Assembly (NCBI GenBank): GCA_963763365.1
Contig: CAVXOE010000010.1
Location: forward strand, 100,115 to 164,114
Origin: VAZQ01 sp963763365
Lineage (GTDB): Bacteria; Pseudomonadota; Alphaproteobacteria; Rhizobiales; Xanthobacteraceae
Reading direction: 5' to 3'
Length of the DNA stretch: 64,000 bases
The notes under the pieces were generated by a model, which had not been told where the DNA came from, ran no database searches, and worked only from the letters and a program-made list of their open reading frames with translations. The stretch's first letter is position 1, and every line of letters starts with the position of its first letter. Positions 62,520 through 64,000 of the stretch are shown here, one piece after another. The position numbers and the translations under genes were made by a program.

Positions 62520-63258
62520 CACTCGGCGATGCGATCAGGGTCGCGCGAGTTTCGGACGGATCGGCCGAGCGTGCAGTAATTAAATCGTGTCAGGCACTAG
62601 AATTCGCGACGTTTCTTGAGGGCGTCTTGTGCGCAGGGCACGTCGAACACCTTCCTGCTTGGGGTTCTTCTGTTCCGGAGATTCGTCGAATAGCCCCGCC
62701 AATTGGCGGGGTATGCTGAAGAGGGCCCGGTTTCTGCAATCGGACATTTGTTGCCCGGCCGCCGAGCAGAATTGTGGCGGATAGCCAAGGCGTGCCGACA
62801 AAGCGGAGCGACAGGAGATAGAGCAGTCCAGCCGCCACGGCTGCCAGCAAGGCGACGAGGTGATCGAGTAAGGACGCGTTTGCTGCGGCGCATGAATTTG
62901 CTGTTGGGCCCAAAGCGGCGGTTCGCTGCGCCACGAAATTTCGGCCGCTATCGCGGACATCGGGCAGGCTCTGGAGCTGGATGCCTCGGTCGTGAATGAA
63001 CCAAGAGCGGACTCCGCCTGAGACAGACCGCGATGTCGCAGTTTGGACCGTCTCCGACATTGAAATTCCGAGAATGCCGCAACGCGACTTGATCAAGTGC
63101 CCGGCTCGTAATGGTCGTGTGGCAGTTTGCGTGGACAAAAACTCTGTTAGGCGGGCAACGGCCCGATAAGCTAAATTGTCTTCGGCCGACGGTTCCTAAG
63201 TTGGCAAGGGTACAGCTCAGGCGCGACGTACGCGCGTCGGACTATGGGAGAGATGCAT
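62520..63258. other. Gene-free stretch after the IS remnant
   Basis: Several frames of 80-180 codons exist on the minus strand, but none has a recognisable motif, consistent codon bias or a good start. A hydrophobic stretch (LVALLAAVAAGLLYLLSL) in one of them could be chance. Composition is less GC-rich than the flanks. I regard it as degenerate sequence next to the mobile elements. Confidence 0.4.
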
Positions 63259-64000
63259 ATGACGGGCATGACTTTCAGCCGGCGTAGGCTCTTGGAGGGG
63301 AGCGCGGCGATAGGAATGGCGGCGCTCGCACCGCGAGCGCTCTTCGCGCAGCCGGCCACGCGCAATGCCGGAGCTCCGGGCGCGCCCTTGCCGGCACGCG
63401 GCGAGTTTGTCATCCGCGGCGTCACAGTGCTCACCATGGATGCCGCCGTGCCCGATCTCGCCGCCGGCGACGTGCATGTCCGGGATGGTACCATCGTCGC
63501 GGTTGCCCAGAAGACCGACGCACCAACTGCGCAGGTCATCGACGGCTCCGGCATGATCTGCATCCCTGGCTTCATCGACACGCATTTCCACATGTGGAAC
63601 GCGCTGTTCCGCCCGTTCGTCCGTGCCGACGTTCCCGCGCTCGGCTATTTTCCGGTGACCGCCCGCCTCGGTCCGCTGATGGAACCTGAGGATGGCTATC
63701 GCTCCGTTCGGCTCGCGGCCAGCGATGCGATCGCCGCCGGTATCACGACGGTGCACAACTGGTCGCATAACACGCGAAGCCCCGAGTACGCCGACGCCGA
63801 ATTGTCGGCCATGCGCGACATGGGCATCCGAGGACGGTTCGCCTATGGCACGCCCGTCGGCCTTGCCGACGATGCGCCGATGGATGTCGCCGGCTTGGCG
63901 CGCGTCAAGAAAGATTGGATGCCCGACAAGGACAATCTGCTCACGCTGGGCATCTGCTCGCGCAATCTCGGTGCCCTTACCCATGGCGGCGGAGCGGCGA
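63259..64000 (+). CDS. Tat-exported amidohydrolase/chlorohydrolase family protein, partial
   Basis: The frame is open to the right edge, so the C-terminus is missing (247 codons visible). The N-terminus MTGMTFSRRRLLEGSAAIGM is a twin-arginine signal ending near ALFAQPA. The amidohydrolase barrel starts with FVIRGVTVLTMDA, VIDGSGMICIPGFIDTHFHMW (HxH metal motif) and ITTVHNWSHN. Periplasmic amidohydrolases of this kind deaminate or dechlorinate ring compounds, but the substrate is open. Start at 63259 follows GGGAGAG. It lies right of the mobile region and shows normal GC-rich codon use. Confidence 0.85.
   Translation, partial: MTGMTFSRRRLLEGSAAIGMAALAPRALFAQPATRNAGAPGAPLPARGEFVIRGVTVLTMDAAVPDLAAGDVHVRDGTIVAVAQKTDAPTAQVIDGSGMICIPGFIDTHFHMWNALFRPFVRADVPALGYFPVTARLGPLMEPEDGYRSVRLAASDAIAAGITTVHNWSHNTRSPEYADAELSAMRDMGIRGRFAYGTPVGLADDAPMDVAGLARVKKDWMPDKDNLLTLGICSRNLGALTHGGGAA

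Noticed and set aside
62590..63138. 182-codon minus-strand frame after the IS remnant
   Set aside because: One short hydrophobic run only, composition unlike neighbours, no motif; insufficient to call a gene.
1..64000. CRISPR arrays, rRNA genes, prophage structural genes, riboswitches
   Set aside because: No regularly spaced repeats, rRNA signatures, capsid/tail motifs or recognisable riboswitch cores were seen on either strand.

Overview
The window is GC-rich DNA from an alphaproteobacterium, most likely of the Hyphomicrobiales (Bradyrhizobium/Xanthobacteraceae-like). Supporting signs are the ffh-rpsP-rimM-trmD-rplS block, the mtgA-rpmF neighbourhood, a large set of orphan Bug-type (TctC) solute-binding proteins, Liv-type importers, Omp31-like porin and several families of intergenic palindromes. 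Assignment below order level is inference.

Layout. 0-15 kb: mixed chromosomal genes (GH114-like exported protein, tRNA-Leu, dsbB, a cupin, mtgA, rpmF, a HbpS/GlcG protein, gamma-glutamyltransferase, a GGDEF/EAL protein, threonine synthase, a porin, a small zinc metallopeptidase). 15.8-18 kb: leuC and a cupin. 18-34.4 kb: a large divergent catabolic locus. The leftward arm has a Tat-exported hydrolase, a racemase-like protein, an acyl-CoA ligase and a branched-chain-type ABC importer with a fused LivM-LivG. The rightward arm is a tightly overlapping operon with a flavin/2Fe-2S reductase, a Rieske dioxygenase (alpha and beta), a thiolase-fold protein, a DUF35-SDR fusion, a cyclase and an SDR. 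Together they look like uptake, CoA activation, ring hydroxylation and later cleavage of an aromatic or alicyclic acid. 34.9-39.2 kb: the translation/SRP operon with a NADAR-domain gene inserted between rimM and trmD. 39.5-47 kb: five Bug proteins, a DUF2652-SRPBCC protein and a two-gene ThDP decarboxylase. 47-52 kb: repeats, a KdpDE-like two-component pair without kdpFABC, DoxX and an alpha/beta hydrolase.

52.2-62.5 kb is a mobile region. It starts at tRNA-Ser(CGA). The 3' end of that tRNA plus about 165 bp of adjoining sequence is repeated 6 kb downstream. Between the repeats lie only two large genes: a TOTE-type archaeo-eukaryotic primase-helicase and a SWIM-SNF2 helicase. Beyond the second repeat are a large serine recombinase with DUF2924, a tmRNA-like 3'-end scar, an amidase fragment and an IS3-family remnant. 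A Tat-exported amidohydrolase runs off the right edge.

About two dozen single-base frame breaks occur in otherwise well-conserved genes. Nearly all are one extra base, and half lie in the 6-kb helicase island. I annotate those genes as frameshifted and leave open whether this is decay or residual sequence error. All family calls are from reading the translations by eye; no database search was run.
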